Numbered from the stretch's first letter, positions 53,620 to 63,355 are shown. The stretch: DNA of 64,000 nt from Megaera_A sp965233855 (GCA_965233855.1 OZ247586.1:744001-808000), one strand, 5' to 3'. Numbers and translations are program-made. The notes: generated from the sequence alone by a model not told the origin.

Positions 53620-53868
53620 TCAATCACTCCCTAAAATATCCATATCACTATCAGATAAAATATTATTTTCTTCTAAGTTGTATAAGATTTCAAAATTCAA
53701 GTTAAAAAGGCCTTTAACCGGCTTAATCACAACAGCTTCTGGAACATCTAGTTTATCCAATAATTGATATCTCGTATTAGGCTCCATAAACCCCCTGCTT
53801 CTCTGTGATTTGAGATAATATTCGCCTGAATTTATATTATACAAATAGGTTTTAACCACTTTTGACAT
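53620..53868 (-). CDS. Small protein of a tandem three-copy family (only intact copy)
   Basis: The 82-aa protein is MSKVVKTYLYNINSGEYYLK, then MEPNTRYQLLDKLDVPEAVV (about residues 28-47), and an acidic end (ILSDSDMDILGSD). It is predicted soluble and mostly beta. Flanking sequences on both sides code broken relatives sharing the YQLLDKLDVPEAVVI-type core. I know no family. The ribosome site is weak. Being a tandem array with decayed members, it looks like a lineage-specific accessory gene. Confidence 0.6.
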   Translation of the reverse strand: MSKVVKTYLYNINSGEYYLKSQRSRGFMEPNTRYQLLDKLDVPEAVVIKPVKGLFNLNFEILYNLEENNILSDSDMDILGSD

Positions 53869-53997
53869 AAGAAAAAACTCGATTAATTACAAGGGCGCAG
53901 AATATAATGATACATTCACATAATCAAGAATTAATTAAGTGATATAATATTACTATCTCAAATAGAAAGTGATACGAAAACCTATAATATTCCTGCA

Positions 53998-54240
53998 TTA
54001 CTCAGCTTCACCTATAACAAAAACACTATCTACAATACCACTATCTACTTCACAAATCACAACACATTCAGGAACCTTAACTATCTCTATAGATTTACCT
54101 GTCAGCAAATCTTTATCCCATATATGAACATAACTTACTTTCCTCTCACAATTAGCGTCTGTAATCGTTGTTTTCTGAAAATATTGTTTATCTTTAGGAT
54201 CAAAAACATAAATTATTGATCTTTACTGATGTTTTCCCAT
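53998..54240 (-). pseudogene. Broken small paralog 3 (early nonsense codon)
   Basis: ATG at 54240 follows AGGTGAGATT, a good ribosome site, but the sixth codon is TAA (54223-54225). The same frame then runs open for 75 codons: RSIIYVFDPKDKQYFQKTT, VSYVHIWDKDLLTGKSIEIV, then VPECVVICEVDSGIVDSVFV and a stop. The VPExVVI core aligns with the intact gene at 53620. No alternative ATG lies after the stop. Confidence 0.6.
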
Positions 54241-54303
54241 AATCTCACCTATATCAATACATCTTAGTTTAATAAATTATAATTTCTATACTAATCAACA
54301 TAA

Positions 54304-54350
54304 ATAAAAAAAGCCTAGAAGATTTAAATATTATTCAAATCTTTTAGGCT
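54304..54350 (-). terminator. Terminator of ftsH
   Basis: AGCCTAGAAGATTT pairs with AAATCTTTTAGGCT (13 of 14 positions, 11-base loop). On the minus strand it is followed by TTTTTTTATTTA, 31 bases past the ftsH stop. Confidence 0.87.
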
Positions 54351-54380
54351 GAAATTTTATCACAAAATAATCAAGAACTA

Positions 54381-56330
54381 CTATTCCTTATTATTTTCCT
54401 TCTCTTCTTTCTTTACTACTTTTTTCTTTTCCACTTTATCTTTCTCAACCTTTTTAACAACAGGCTTTTCTTCTTTTTTTACAACTTTCTTCTTTTTTCC
54501 ATCGCCAGGAAAATCTGGCTCATCTTCTTCATCAATTGAATTACCCAACAGTAAATTCTTTATCTGCTTTCCAGATAATGTTTCATGCTCAATCAAAGCC
54601 TTTGCTAAAACATGCAACTGATCCAAATGTTTTGTCAGTATACTTTTTGCAAAATCATAACCTTCATCAACGATTCTACGCACTTCTGTATCAATTGCTT
54701 CCGATGTTTTTTCAGAACGAGTTTTATCACCAGCCCCGGATGCATACATATCTTCATTACTTTTACCATGGAATACAGGGCCTACTGCATCACTCAGCCC
54801 CCACTCTGTCACCATAGCTTGAGCCATTTTTGTTGCCATTTTTATATCTGACGACGCTCCTGATGTAACTTTTTCATGACCAAATATAATTTCTTCAGCC
54901 ACTCGACCTGCCATAGCAACAGCGATATCAGCTTTCATCTTTTCTAACGCCATAGAAAATCTATCATTCTCTGGGAGGCGCATAACCATTCCTAAAGCAC
55001 GACCTCTAGGTATAATAGTTGCTTTATGAATTGGATCAGACGCTGGACAATGTAATCCAACTAAAGCATGCCCACCTTCATGATAAGCAGTGAGTTTTTT
55101 CTCATCATCAGACATTGCCATGGATTTTCTTTCAACACCCATAAGCACCTTATCTTTTGCCTCTTCCATATCACTCATATCCACAAGTTTTTTACCACGT
55201 CTTGCAGCAAGCAATGCAGATTCATTAACTAGATTTTGCAATTCCGCACCTGAAAAACCTGGAGTACCACGAGCTATAATCCTTGGTTCTACTTTTTCAG
55301 AATGTTTTATTTTCTTCATATGAACTTTTAAAATCTGCTCACGGCCATTAAGATCAGGATTAGAAACCGATATCTGTCTATCAAATCTACCTGGACGAAG
55401 CAATGCTGGATCCAAAACATCTGGTCTATTAGTTGCTGCAATAATAACAACACCTTCATTTGCTTCAAAACCATCCATCTCAACAAGCATTTGGTTCAGC
55501 GTCTGTTCACGCTCATCATTACCACCACCCATACCAATACCTCTGTGACGGCCAACAGCATCTATCTCATCAATAAATATAATACATGGAGCATTCTTTT
55601 TACCTTGCTCAAACATATCACGCACACGGCTAGCACCAACACCGACAAACATTTCAACAAAATCCGAACCCGAAATACTAAAAAACGGAACGTTAGCTTC
55701 ACCAGCAATTGCTTTTGCAAGCAGTGTCTTACCAGTTCCTGGAGGACCAATTAATAAGCACCCTTTTGGAATTTGACCACCTAATTTCTGGAACTTTCCA
55801 GGATTCCTCAAGAAATCTACAATTTCAGATAGTTCTTCTTTTGCTTCATCAATACCAGCAACATCAGCAAAAGTAATCTTTGGACCTTTATCAGAAATCA
55901 ATTTAGCTTTTGATTTACCAAAGCCCATACCTTTACTTCCACCTTGCATCTGACGCATGAAAAATACCCAAACACCAATCAATAGAATCATTGGAAACCA
56001 AGAAACAAAAATGCTAAATAATGAATTCATCTTTGTATCTGGAGGAGTCACATCAATATAAACACCATTAATACTTAGCTTATCTATTAAACCTGGATAA
56101 TCTGCAGCATATGTAGTAAACGAAGTACCATCAGCTAGCTTTCCTTCGATATGTCGCCCCTGGATCTTAACTGCATTTACTTGTCTTTCATCTACTCGAT
56201 TTAAAAAATCTGAAAATGCTAGATTCTCACTTCTTCCACTAATGCCATCACCTTGCATAGCATTAAAAGTCATGATCATTAAAATGAAAACAAAAATCCA
56301 AATAAAAATGTGCTTGTTCTGATTATTCAT
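54381..56330 (-). CDS. ftsH: ATP-dependent zinc metalloprotease FtsH
   Basis: The 649-aa membrane protease degrades LpxC, damaged membrane proteins and regulators. Two membrane helices (about residues 6-22 and 107-127) flank a periplasmic domain. The AAA domain has Walker A GPPGTGKT (about 196-203), Walker B IIFIDEIDAVGRHRG (about 250-264) and the second region of homology NRPDVLDPALLRPGRFDR. The zinc site HEGGH is near 418-422. The tail is an unusual Lys/Glu/Val repeat (KKVVKKEEKPVVKKVEKD) of about 50 residues. AGGAAGAATTTA precedes the ATG. It follows tilS by ten bases, the common pairing. Confidence 0.97.
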   Translation of the reverse strand: MNNQNKHIFIWIFVFILMIMTFNAMQGDGISGRSENLAFSDFLNRVDERQVNAVKIQGRHIEGKLADGTSFTTYAADYPGLIDKLSINGVYIDVTPPDTKMNSLFSIFVSWFPMILLIGVWVFFMRQMQGGSKGMGFGKSKAKLISDKGPKITFADVAGIDEAKEELSEIVDFLRNPGKFQKLGGQIPKGCLLIGPPGTGKTLLAKAIAGEANVPFFSISGSDFVEMFVGVGASRVRDMFEQGKKNAPCIIFIDEIDAVGRHRGIGMGGGNDEREQTLNQMLVEMDGFEANEGVVIIAATNRPDVLDPALLRPGRFDRQISVSNPDLNGREQILKVHMKKIKHSEKVEPRIIARGTPGFSGAELQNLVNESALLAARRGKKLVDMSDMEEAKDKVLMGVERKSMAMSDDEKKLTAYHEGGHALVGLHCPASDPIHKATIIPRGRALGMVMRLPENDRFSMALEKMKADIAVAMAGRVAEEIIFGHEKVTSGASSDIKMATKMAQAMVTEWGLSDAVGPVFHGKSNEDMYASGAGDKTRSEKTSEAIDTEVRRIVDEGYDFAKSILTKHLDQLHVLAKALIEHETLSGKQIKNLLLGNSIDEEDEPDFPGDGKKKKVVKKEEKPVVKKVEKDKVEKKKVVKKEEKENNKE

Positions 56331-56340
56331 TAAATTCTTC

Positions 56341-57636
56341 CTATAAGAAATGGGTAAAACGCGAAACGAAACCGGGTCTAAAAATAATATCTACTCTAGA
56401 ATCAGCTTCAAAATCATCATAATAAGATATATGGGGGATTGCTACGATTTTTTCAAGGTTTTTAATTACTGGTAGTGTAAATAAAATATCTTTATGGTTA
56501 TTATTACTTAGATTAGCTAATTTCTGCAAATCTAATTCTTCCTTTATTTTGACATAATCTTCCATAACTAATCTTTCTATTTTATATTCTCTAACCAATG
56601 TATTATTTATATCAAATCTAAATCTATTATCCCAAATAATTGCATCAGCCAGAAAAACTTCCTTCTTTGCTACATCGGCCTTTTCCCTGAATATCAATAT
56701 ATTATCCTTAGTTCTTCGTAAGACACAACCATTTAGAGTACAATCAAATTCATCACCAGACCTAACTTTACCAAGTAATTTTTTTACACTTCGATAACGC
56801 GGAGCATCCAATTTACCACTCACAGAAGTCAAAACAAAATTTATCAAATAAACTGCAATTTTATAATTTATTTTTACATAAGAATTTAAATCAATCAAAG
56901 CAAATCCAAAATTATTAAATTTAACATTCTCTGCAATCGCTTCTATAAATTCTACATTTATAGTTTCAGCTTTCTGATTAACAATAGAGAATTCTTCTTG
57001 AAGAGATTTTTTTTCTTCAGGTAAATATGATGTTATTTGCTTACGAATTCTATTCCTTTCATATAAATCTGAGCTATTTGATTTATCTTCAATCCAATTA
57101 ATTGAATTGGATGTTAAATATTTTATAAGGTCATCTTTCTCAAAATTATAAAATGGACGAAGAATCTGAATATTATCAAAGAAAGCTGAATATTGACTAC
57201 TCAAACCAAGCACCCCACTCTTCTTACTCTTACGCATTAAATAATTTTCTAGAGAATCATAATAATGATGAGCAGTCAAAAGCGTCCTAATCGATAATTC
57301 ATGACATTTCTTAGTCATCATATCATACCTAGCTTTTCTTGCTCTCTCTTGCATGGAACTTTTTTTTCCATCATGGTGCCAAATTAATCGGATACACTCA
57401 TGTCCTAGCCCCTGCGCTTCTTCTTTAACAAATTCCACTTCACTAACAGATTCTTCGCGCAATTTATGATCTACTGACAATACAATTAGCCTAATATCAT
57501 TCTCTTTAGCCCATTTTGATGCAAGATACAAAAGAGCCATAGAATCAGCTCCTCCAGAAACAGCTAAGGCGACTCCCGAAGAAATCGCCTTATCAAAATT
57601 CTGATTCAGAAAATCATTAAACTGTCTTTCAAGCAT
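56341..57636 (-). CDS. tilS: tRNA(Ile)-lysidine synthase
   Basis: The 431-aa enzyme converts C34 of the CAU-anticodon isoleucine tRNA to lysidine, so that AUA is read as Ile. This is essential in an AT-rich genome that uses AUA heavily. The P-loop is AVSGGADSMALLYLA (about residues 24-38). TAHHYYDSLENYLMRKSKKSG (about 120-140, usually HHxDDQxE) and RPFYNFEKDDLIKYL are other family marks. Its ATG shares one base with the stop of the methyltransferase gene. Confidence 0.93.
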   Translation of the reverse strand: MLERQFNDFLNQNFDKAISSGVALAVSGGADSMALLYLASKWAKENDIRLIVLSVDHKLREESVSEVEFVKEEAQGLGHECIRLIWHHDGKKSSMQERARKARYDMMTKKCHELSIRTLLTAHHYYDSLENYLMRKSKKSGVLGLSSQYSAFFDNIQILRPFYNFEKDDLIKYLTSNSINWIEDKSNSSDLYERNRIRKQITSYLPEEKKSLQEEFSIVNQKAETINVEFIEAIAENVKFNNFGFALIDLNSYVKINYKIAVYLINFVLTSVSGKLDAPRYRSVKKLLGKVRSGDEFDCTLNGCVLRRTKDNILIFREKADVAKKEVFLADAIIWDNRFRFDINNTLVREYKIERLVMEDYVKIKEELDLQKLANLSNNNHKDILFTLPVIKNLEKIVAIPHISYYDDFEADSRVDIIFRPGFVSRFTHFL

Positions 57637-59207
57637 TACTCAAATACGCACTGCACTGAAAGTCTAGCAATAGTATCATCAAGATGTGCAAATAATTCTT
57701 TCTTAATCTGCTTTTCATCTTCAATTTTCTTATTATCTTTATTTAGAGTAATTTGACCATTTTTTGCCTCTTCCATCAAATGATCAAGAATTTGCTCTTT
57801 GCTATTCTTACCATCCATATATTTTATGGCAAACTTATCAAAGAAATTAATTGAAATTGGAGCATGAGTTTGGCTTGTAACCCAATTATTAGATGTTTTT
57901 TCAACTTGATGCTTCACCAACTTATTAACGCTTGGCTTATCAAGCTTGATTTTTTCTTTATCTCTACTATTAAGGTGCAAATCCATGTATCCTTTAATAA
58001 CAAGATTCATCACGTTTTTAACTAACTCAGCCTCAATCGCAGCTTTTGCATCGCCTTTAATTAGCTTATCTGCTTTTTCAATCAAATCATTAAAGCTAAT
58101 CGGATAGCCTTTATTCTCAATTAAAACATAAAAAACCGCCTTCAAAGCCGGAGAAGTAGATGTAATATATTGATCTTTATTACCCTTAAAATAGAATTTC
58201 AATGGATCATTATTCTCAAGAGTAATGTCTTTCAATGCTTTTTCTGCAGTAATATCAAGGGATAAAGCAAATTTTCTTGCGCTATCATTATCAAGAGATC
58301 TATTAAGTTTTACATCATCATGACAAAGCAAAGTACTTCTAAATCTTCTATTAGTTATAAAATCCATATATTGCTCAGTACGTACAATATCATTTATTCC
58401 TTGCAGCTTCTCAGCTACTGATTGCTTCATATTACCTACATACATCGATGATAATGAGCAATCAGATAAATATTGTAACCCTTGCTTATTGGCCATAGCC
58501 ATAAAATCACTAAAATAGAATTGCTTGTTATTGTCTTCAAGATGCTCATGCCTAATATAATGATCCCCCTGTTTTGAAAGAAGCTCCGCTTCTTGCTTAA
58601 GTACTTTTGCATATGGAGTATCTGAACCTTCCAAACTCTCTTTAACAAACTCAAGCAATGCACGTGATTGAGTCACCTTATCACTTTCTGCAAAAGTTTG
58701 TGCATGGTACATCATCATATCTCTAACAGTTCTGACCATGTTCCAGCCTGGAAGAGTATTATAACTTATATAAGCAATACCATTTTTATTTAAATTTTTC
58801 TTTGCAACTTCAACAATCTTGTCTTGTACAAAATCAGGAACCCACGAAAGCACACCGTGGCAAATAATATAATCAAACTTACCAAACGATTCATCTATAT
58901 CAGCTATTGAACCATGCTTAAGCTCAATATTCTTTAATCCCATTTCTTTAATATGCTTTTTTCCAGCATCAATTTGCACTTTAGATAAATCTATACCAAC
59001 ATATTTTCCTTTTGGGTAATGCACTGCGTGAGGAATTATATTACCACCTTCCGCACAACCTAATTCAAGAACACTAGCTGTTTCAATAGCTGGTGGATTC
59101 ATACCAAACAAAGTACCAAGCATTGCTAGCTTTTCAGGGCTACTTTGTGCATATGGATAGCTTTGGTATGGTGTTTCATCATATGCTTTTTGTACGTTAT
59201 CTATCAT
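57636..59207 (-). CDS. SAM-dependent methyltransferase with regulatory domain
   Basis: The 523-aa protein has a class I methyltransferase domain: motif I SVLELGCAEGGNI (about residues 44-56), YVGIDLSKVQIDAGKKHI (about 69-86) and ICHGVLSWVPD (about 113-123). A methyltransferase-regulatory domain (about 210-300) and a winged-helix-like C-terminal part follow. This two-domain class is frequent in Rickettsiales; targets are unknown. Protein lysine methyltransferases that modify rickettsial outer-membrane proteins have this general architecture, which is suggestive because an outer-membrane barrel gene lies directly upstream. That link is inference. Confidence 0.85.
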   Translation of the reverse strand: MIDNVQKAYDETPYQSYPYAQSSPEKLAMLGTLFGMNPPAIETASVLELGCAEGGNIIPHAVHYPKGKYVGIDLSKVQIDAGKKHIKEMGLKNIELKHGSIADIDESFGKFDYIICHGVLSWVPDFVQDKIVEVAKKNLNKNGIAYISYNTLPGWNMVRTVRDMMMYHAQTFAESDKVTQSRALLEFVKESLEGSDTPYAKVLKQEAELLSKQGDHYIRHEHLEDNNKQFYFSDFMAMANKQGLQYLSDCSLSSMYVGNMKQSVAEKLQGINDIVRTEQYMDFITNRRFRSTLLCHDDVKLNRSLDNDSARKFALSLDITAEKALKDITLENNDPLKFYFKGNKDQYITSTSPALKAVFYVLIENKGYPISFNDLIEKADKLIKGDAKAAIEAELVKNVMNLVIKGYMDLHLNSRDKEKIKLDKPSVNKLVKHQVEKTSNNWVTSQTHAPISINFFDKFAIKYMDGKNSKEQILDHLMEEAKNGQITLNKDNKKIEDEKQIKKELFAHLDDTIARLSVQCVFE

Positions 59208-59235
59208 AATTTTTAATCTTTCTCCTTTAATTTTA

Positions 59236-60057
59236 TTATTTCACTGGAATTTTAAATGTGAATCCAAGTGTGAATTCTCCAACACCAATTGTTTTCTTAA
59301 TTGGTGTTTGGGATTTAAATCCACCTGTTGTCATATCTAAAGTTTCGTACTTAATTTTAATATCTTTTACAACCTGCAATTTCGCTCCTAAGTCTACTGC
59401 AAAATTCTCTCCTATATCTCTAGATATACCTCCACCCATCTGATAAGCAAAGCAATTATTTACATTTTTTTTAACTTTAAAAAATGCTATTGGATTAGCA
59501 AATTGCGGGATCCCAGCCAAAGCAGCTGGAGGTTGCCATATAGTTGTATTAGGTCTAATAGTAACCTGAGCAAGCCCTGCACCAAAAATAACATATGGTT
59601 TAATATCAAATTTTTGTTTTTCAAATTCATATACCCAATTCAACGTGAATACATTTGCAGAAACTTTTGTTATATCACTAGTAATAGGTATACCTCCAGC
59701 CGGTGCAGCTGCAACTGGAAGTCCACCAGCAACAAATAGACCTTGTATAGTTGAAGTTAAATCAACTGCTGGAAGTCTATAAGCTAACCTATATTTAGGT
59801 TGATGGGTTCCAGAAATTTCAATAGACATATTAGGGTAGAAGCTATAACCAACTCGACCGCCATACATAGTTGATTGCTTTAAACGCATTCTTGTATCAC
59901 CTTGATCTGAAGTATAAATAAAATTCTTAACTACCGGCTCAGAAACACCTAGTTCCGTTCCTATATAAACATATCTATCATCTGCATTACTAGCAAGTGT
60001 AACATTACTATTTAATAATATTACGCTTGCAAGGGCTGCTATTTTAAAATTTTTCAT
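59236..60057 (-). CDS. Outer-membrane beta-barrel protein (OmpW/surface antigen-like)
   Basis: The 273-aa protein has a signal peptide (FKIAALASVILLNSNVTLA, residues 4-22). Alternating amphipathic strands follow: DRYVYIGTELGVSE, MYGGRVGYSFYPNMSIEISG, FDIKPYVIFGAGLAQVTIR, GENFAVDLGAKLQVVKDIKI and the last strand GEFTLGFTFKIPVK. The pattern fits an eight-stranded barrel such as OmpW-like rickettsial surface proteins; strand count is an estimate. A Pro/Ala/Gly-rich loop near residues 100-125 would be exposed. AAGGAAAGGAATT precedes the ATG. It is upstream of the methyltransferase gene. Confidence 0.8.
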   Translation of the reverse strand: MKNFKIAALASVILLNSNVTLASNADDRYVYIGTELGVSEPVVKNFIYTSDQGDTRMRLKQSTMYGGRVGYSFYPNMSIEISGTHQPKYRLAYRLPAVDLTSTIQGLFVAGGLPVAAAPAGGIPITSDITKVSANVFTLNWVYEFEKQKFDIKPYVIFGAGLAQVTIRPNTTIWQPPAALAGIPQFANPIAFFKVKKNVNNCFAYQMGGGISRDIGENFAVDLGAKLQVVKDIKIKYETLDMTTGGFKSQTPIKKTIGVGEFTLGFTFKIPVK

Positions 60058-60203
60058 AATTCCTTTCCTTGGTTATTGTAATGAAATCAGTGCGCACGAT
60101 TATATAACTCAAATTTTTCACGTCAAATTAAAAACACAACATGGTCCTTTTTTAAAACTTGTAACAAAATAATTTATACAAAATTAATTCAATTTTACTC
60201 CAA

Positions 60204-60317
60204 ACACTATATCTATGAAGTTACAAAAAAACCATCTGCTTTGCACCCCTTTTTAGGCAACATTTTTATGATTCCCTAAACATATGAAAATATAATTAAT
60301 ATTCTATATATAGTATG
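60204..60317 (+). promoter_or_regulatory. Two candidate NrdR-box-like sites upstream of nrdAB
   Basis: ACACTATATCTATGAA (60204-60219) and TTCTATATATAGTATG (60302-60317) each share the ACACTATATATAGTGT pattern of NrdR boxes in part. They sit in the 384-base gap between the outer-membrane gene and nrdA. Their 98-base spacing is wider than the usual 30-odd bases, and AT-rich DNA gives chance matches. The rest of the gap shows no gene. Confidence 0.3.
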
Positions 60318-60441
60318 TTTGAAAAAAAAAGATACCACATATGCAAATTTGCTATTGAAGAAAGTCTACCTAAAGTTTATCCTTAAGGAGTGCAGTATTT
60401 TATTACAAATTAATCCAAAGAATGAATGAGGATATACAAAA

Positions 60442-62295
60442 ATGACCATCGCCAAAGAAAGCAAATTTAATATCAAAATTGACCGAAGCAGAGACTCTAA
60501 TCTTACTGACTTTGGAAAAGCAGTTCTAAAAGACAGATATCTTCTTGAAGGTGAAGATTATCAAGATTTATTCGCTCGCGTTTCCTCATATTATGCAGAT
60601 AGCCAGGAACATGCTGATAAAATGTATGATTATATGAGTAAATTGTGGTTTATGCCAGCTACTCCTATACTGAGTAATGGAGGAACAGACAGAGGGCTTC
60701 CTATTTCATGCTTCCTAAATGAAACTGATGATAGCTTGGAAAGTATCGTTGATTTATGGAATGAAAATGTATGGCTTGCAGCGCGCGGTGGTGGAATTGG
60801 AAGCTATTGGGGGAATGTTAGGTCAATTAATGAAACAGTTCGAGGAAATGGAAAAACATCTGGTATTATACCATTCTTAAAAGTACAAGATTCAATGACC
60901 CTTGCTATTTCTCAAGGCTCCCTAAGACGCGGAAGTTCAGCTGTATATCTACCAATTGACCATCCTGAAATCGAAGAATTTATTGATCTAAGACGCCCTA
61001 CTGGTGGCGATGTTAATAGAAGAGCATTAAATATTCACCATGGTGTTTGTGTTAGTGATGCCTTTATGGAGGCGGTTGAAAAAGATGAAGATTGGAAATT
61101 AAAAAGCCCGCTAACAAAAAAAGTACTAACAACAGTAAAAGCAAGAGAACTTTGGAGCAAACTACTTACCACAAGAATTGAAACAGGAGAGCCATATATG
61201 CTATTTATCGATACAGTAAATAAGCATATTCCTGAACATCATAAAAAGCTTGGTTTAAAAGTAAAAACTTCTAATCTTTGTGCCGAAATCACATTACCTA
61301 CTGGCATTGACCATTTGGGTAATAACAGAACAGCTGTATGCTGCCTATCATCACTAAACCTTGAAAATTACCAAGCATGGAAAGATGATAAAGAATTCAT
61401 CCCAAATATAATGCGTTTTCTTGACAATGTACTTGAAGATTTCATTCAAAACGCACCAGATAGCATGGCAAGAGCAGTTTATTCAGCTCAAAGAGAACGC
61501 AGTATTGGTCTAGGAGTTATGGGAATGCATTCATTCCTACAATCACAAAATGTTCCGATTGAATCAGTGATGGCAAAAGTTTGGAATAATAAAATATTTG
61601 AGCACATAAACCAAGAAGCAGATAAATCTTCAATAATGCTTGCAGAAGAAAGAGGAGCGTGCCTTGATGCTGAAGAAGTTGGAGTAAAAGAGAGATTTAG
61701 TAATAAAACTTCTATTGCACCTACAGCTTCTATCTCGATTATTTGCGGGAATTCATCTCCTGGTATTGAGCCATATGCTGCAAATAGTTTTACCCAAAAA
61801 ACTCTAAGTGGTTCATTTACAGTAAAGAATAAAAATTTAGTAAAACTGCTTGAAGAGAAAGGATTTAACAATGATCAAGTATGGTCATCAATTTCTACTC
61901 ACGAAGGCTCTGTTCAACATTTGAGTTTCCTAACCGATCATGAAAAAGATATATTCAAAACAGCTCCTGAAATTGACCAAAACTGGTTGATTGAGCTAGC
62001 TTCCGATCGTACTCCATACATTTCTCAAGCGCAATCATTGAATATCTTTATGCCAGGCGATACAAGCAAACAATATCTACATGATATTCATTTCAAAGCT
62101 TGGAAAAAAGGCGTTAAAAGCTTGTATTATACTCGTTCAACATCTATACAAAGAGCCGATAAAGTATCGCACACTGTGACTCAAGCTCAAGAGATGATTG
62201 ATTTAGAAAAAAGAAATAAGACAACACCAGGAGTGCCAGCAACGCGCCCGGAAAGAATTGAAAACAACTATGACGAATGCTTATCTTGTCAATAA
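60442..62295 (+). CDS. nrdA: Ribonucleotide reductase, large subunit
   Basis: The 617-aa class I large subunit makes deoxyribonucleotides. It lacks the N-terminal ATP-cone that sets overall activity in E. coli NrdA, starting directly in the NrdA_N region (TDFGKAVLKDRYLLEGEDYQ). Active-site marks are Cys in PISCFLNETDDSLE, the NLCAEI triad (Asn, Cys, Glu, about residues 280-285) and IAPTASISIICGNSSPG. The C-terminal swinging Cys pair is CLSCQ. It forms an operon with nrdB 19 bases downstream. Confidence 0.95.
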   Translation: MTIAKESKFNIKIDRSRDSNLTDFGKAVLKDRYLLEGEDYQDLFARVSSYYADSQEHADKMYDYMSKLWFMPATPILSNGGTDRGLPISCFLNETDDSLESIVDLWNENVWLAARGGGIGSYWGNVRSINETVRGNGKTSGIIPFLKVQDSMTLAISQGSLRRGSSAVYLPIDHPEIEEFIDLRRPTGGDVNRRALNIHHGVCVSDAFMEAVEKDEDWKLKSPLTKKVLTTVKARELWSKLLTTRIETGEPYMLFIDTVNKHIPEHHKKLGLKVKTSNLCAEITLPTGIDHLGNNRTAVCCLSSLNLENYQAWKDDKEFIPNIMRFLDNVLEDFIQNAPDSMARAVYSAQRERSIGLGVMGMHSFLQSQNVPIESVMAKVWNNKIFEHINQEADKSSIMLAEERGACLDAEEVGVKERFSNKTSIAPTASISIICGNSSPGIEPYAANSFTQKTLSGSFTVKNKNLVKLLEEKGFNNDQVWSSISTHEGSVQHLSFLTDHEKDIFKTAPEIDQNWLIELASDRTPYISQAQSLNIFMPGDTSKQYLHDIHFKAWKKGVKSLYYTRSTSIQRADKVSHTVTQAQEMIDLEKRNKTTPGVPATRPERIENNYDECLSCQ

Positions 62296-62314
62296 ATTTT
62301 AGGAGAAATATATA

Positions 62315-63322
62315 ATGTCACTATTAGATGCAAAACCAATTTACAAACCATTTTCATACCCTTGGGCATATGAAGCATGGCACACACAACAAAAAATCCA
62401 CTGGCTACCTGAAGAAGTACCATTAGCGGATGATGTGAAAGACTGGAAATATAATTTATCTGCAGGTGAAAAGCATCTTCTGACACAAATTTTCAGATTC
62501 TTTACGCAAGCTGATATTGAAGTGAATAATTGTTATATGAAGCATTATTCACAAGTATTTCAACCAACAGAAGTGCAAATGATGCTTGCAGCTTTCTCTA
62601 ATATGGAAACGATCCATATTGCAGCATACTCACACCTTCTTGATACAATTGGAATGGATGAATCTGAATATCAAGCCTTCATGAAATACAAAGAAATGAA
62701 GGATAAATATGATTATATGCAAAAATTTGGTGTCGCAACTAAAGAAGATATAGCAACCACTCTTGCAGTATTTGGTGCGTTTACCGAGGGCTTGCAGCTC
62801 TTTGCCTCCTTTGCTATTCTACTAAACTTCCCACGTTTCAATAAAATGAAGGGAATGGGGCAAATCGTAACTTGGTCTGTACGTGATGAAACTCTACATA
62901 CAAATTCTATCATCACATTGTTTAAGACTTTTGTTCAAGAAAACCCTGAAGTTTGGAATGAAAACCTAAGAAGTAGACTGTATGAAGCATGCGCTACAAT
63001 TGTTCACTTTGAAGATGCATTTATTGAACTTGCATTTGAAGTTGGTGGTATTGAAGGCTTGACTGCTAGAGAAGTTAGACAATATATCAGATATATTGCT
63101 GATAGAAGATTGATGCAACTTGGTCTTAAGGAAATTTATCTTGTTGATGATAATCCACTACCGTGGATCGATGAAATGCTAAATGGCGTTGAGCACGCAA
63201 ATTTCTTCGAAGCAAGAACAACAGAATATACCAAAGCTGCCACAACCGGCACGTGGGATAATGTTTTTGCGGACATGGACACTAAAAAACCTAGCAAAAA
63301 AGAAGAAGCAAAAACTGAGTAA
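62315..63322 (+). CDS. nrdB: Ribonucleotide reductase, small subunit
   Basis: The 335-aa radical-generating subunit has a diiron ligand set that looks complete: Asp in TQADIEVNN, Glu and His in METIHIAAYSHLL, Glu in FTEGLQLFASF, and Glu and His in RDETLHTNS. The residue three after the IHIA pair is Tyr, so a tyrosyl-radical class is expected rather than the Phe-bearing Mn/Fe type of chlamydiae. The tail has TTEYTKA, with the Tyr of the radical relay. AGGAGAAATATATA precedes the ATG. Confidence 0.95.
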   Translation: MSLLDAKPIYKPFSYPWAYEAWHTQQKIHWLPEEVPLADDVKDWKYNLSAGEKHLLTQIFRFFTQADIEVNNCYMKHYSQVFQPTEVQMMLAAFSNMETIHIAAYSHLLDTIGMDESEYQAFMKYKEMKDKYDYMQKFGVATKEDIATTLAVFGAFTEGLQLFASFAILLNFPRFNKMKGMGQIVTWSVRDETLHTNSIITLFKTFVQENPEVWNENLRSRLYEACATIVHFEDAFIELAFEVGGIEGLTAREVRQYIRYIADRRLMQLGLKEIYLVDDNPLPWIDEMLNGVEHANFFEARTTEYTKAATTGTWDNVFADMDTKKPSKKEEAKTE

Positions 63323-63355
63323 ATTATTACTTTACTCACCTCTAACAAAGAGCTC

